Below, piece by piece: positions 11,484 through 11,659 of a stretch of DNA of 11,659 bases. The position numbers were made by a program, and so were the translations under genes. This DNA comes from JOPF136 sp035272605 (lineage in GTDB: Bacteria; Acidobacteriota; Terriglobia; Acidiferrales; UBA7541): assembly GCA_035272605.1 (NCBI GenBank), contig DATEQM010000004.1:1-11659 (forward strand), given 5' to 3'. The stretch's first letter is position 1, and each line of letters starts with the position of its first letter. Below the pieces are notes generated by a model. The model saw nothing but the letters and a program-made list of their open reading frames with translations, did not search any database and was not told the origin of the DNA.

Positions 11484-11601
11484 AAATGAGGGTAACTAGC
11501 AATATACGCCGCCGTGCCAATCCGAGGATTCCAGCCCCAATTCTCATCTAACTCCCGCAGATGCAAGCGACTACGAACTCTTTTTCGCACTGAGGAATAC
11601 C

Positions 11602-11659
11602 ATGATCCCACAACCCCTGCTTTTTCAATCGCTTCCGGACGCCATTTTCGCCCGATCTA
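11602..11659 (+). CDS. Possible start of a gene running off the window (19 codons seen)
   Basis: ATG 11602 has a GAGGA Shine-Dalgarno-like sequence at 11592-11596 and a promoter-like site upstream. The first residues are MIPQPLLFQSLPDAIFARS with no stop before the edge. Nineteen residues are too few to recognise a family. The leader and this start resemble, from memory, repeated acidobacterial intergenic sequence, so the frame may be non-coding. Confidence 0.25.
   Translation, partial: MIPQPLLFQSLPDAIFARS

Larger units (their letters stand above)
10895..11601. other. Long non-coding stretch with several hairpins and repeat-like segments
   Basis: About 700 bp without a convincing gene. Contents in order: a weak inverted repeat CCGCTC/GAGCGG (11042-11047, 11057-11062), the imperfect repeat at 11105-11137, the hairpin at 11177-11199, and a GAGCGGGTCGAAGGGCC-type segment (to 11229). 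GC hairpins at 11391-11425, a promoter-like site at 11454-11483 and a leader follow. The beta-barrel gene promoter should be within 10895-11080, but I could not pick it out. Confidence 0.5.

Overview
This is GC-rich bacterial DNA that I would place in the Acidobacteriota (Terriglobia-like). That placement is an inference from recognisable protein families and intergenic repeat styles: a kinase/TPR-type C-terminal tail, a secreted carboxypeptidase-regulatory-like protein, a small outer-membrane beta-barrel, a winged-helix regulator paired with a multi-spanning membrane protein, and hairpin-rich spacers. No rRNA, tRNA, CRISPR array, transposase, integrase or phage gene was seen. Apart from repeats, the window looks chromosomal.

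Left part, plus strand (1-2877): the last 53 codons of a TPR-repeat protein, a roughly 385 bp spacer with a perfect REP-like hairpin, then an APC-family amino acid permease overlapping by 14 nt with an ACMSD-like metal-dependent amidohydrolase. The permease has a strong Shine-Dalgarno placed for a CTG start rather than for the first ATG.

Middle part (2878-6272): on the minus strand a LysW-like zinc-ribbon protein with an extreme acidic tail, followed by a secreted carboxypeptidase-regulatory-like protein. Divergent from these is a Nudix hydrolase on the plus strand, which converges on a minus-strand membrane protein with a C-x3-C-H motif; both stop codons lie in one CTAG. Upstream of that membrane protein are a winged-helix regulator and an overlapping six-helix membrane protein. 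The target gene's promoter has a TTGACA box and a 21 bp palindrome covering spacer and -10. A related half-site abuts the -35 of an apparently leaderless promoter in front of the membrane protein/regulator pair. I consider this three-gene module the best candidate for an undescribed system here.

Right-middle part, minus strand (6273-8860): a compact operon of a kynureninase-like PLP enzyme, protein-L-isoaspartate O-methyltransferase and a dolichyl-phosphate-glucose-synthase-like glycosyltransferase, with gaps of 3 nt or overlaps. Together with the ACMSD-like enzyme and the permease 5 kb away, the kynureninase hints at tryptophan/kynurenine catabolism, but the two loci are not one operon.

Right part (8861-11659): repeat-rich spacers, a probable decayed small ORF, a secreted GPW-motif protein, a signal-peptide-bearing beta-barrel protein with six cysteines, then about 700 bp of hairpins and repeat-like sequence ending in a promoter-like site and a possible gene start cut by the window edge.
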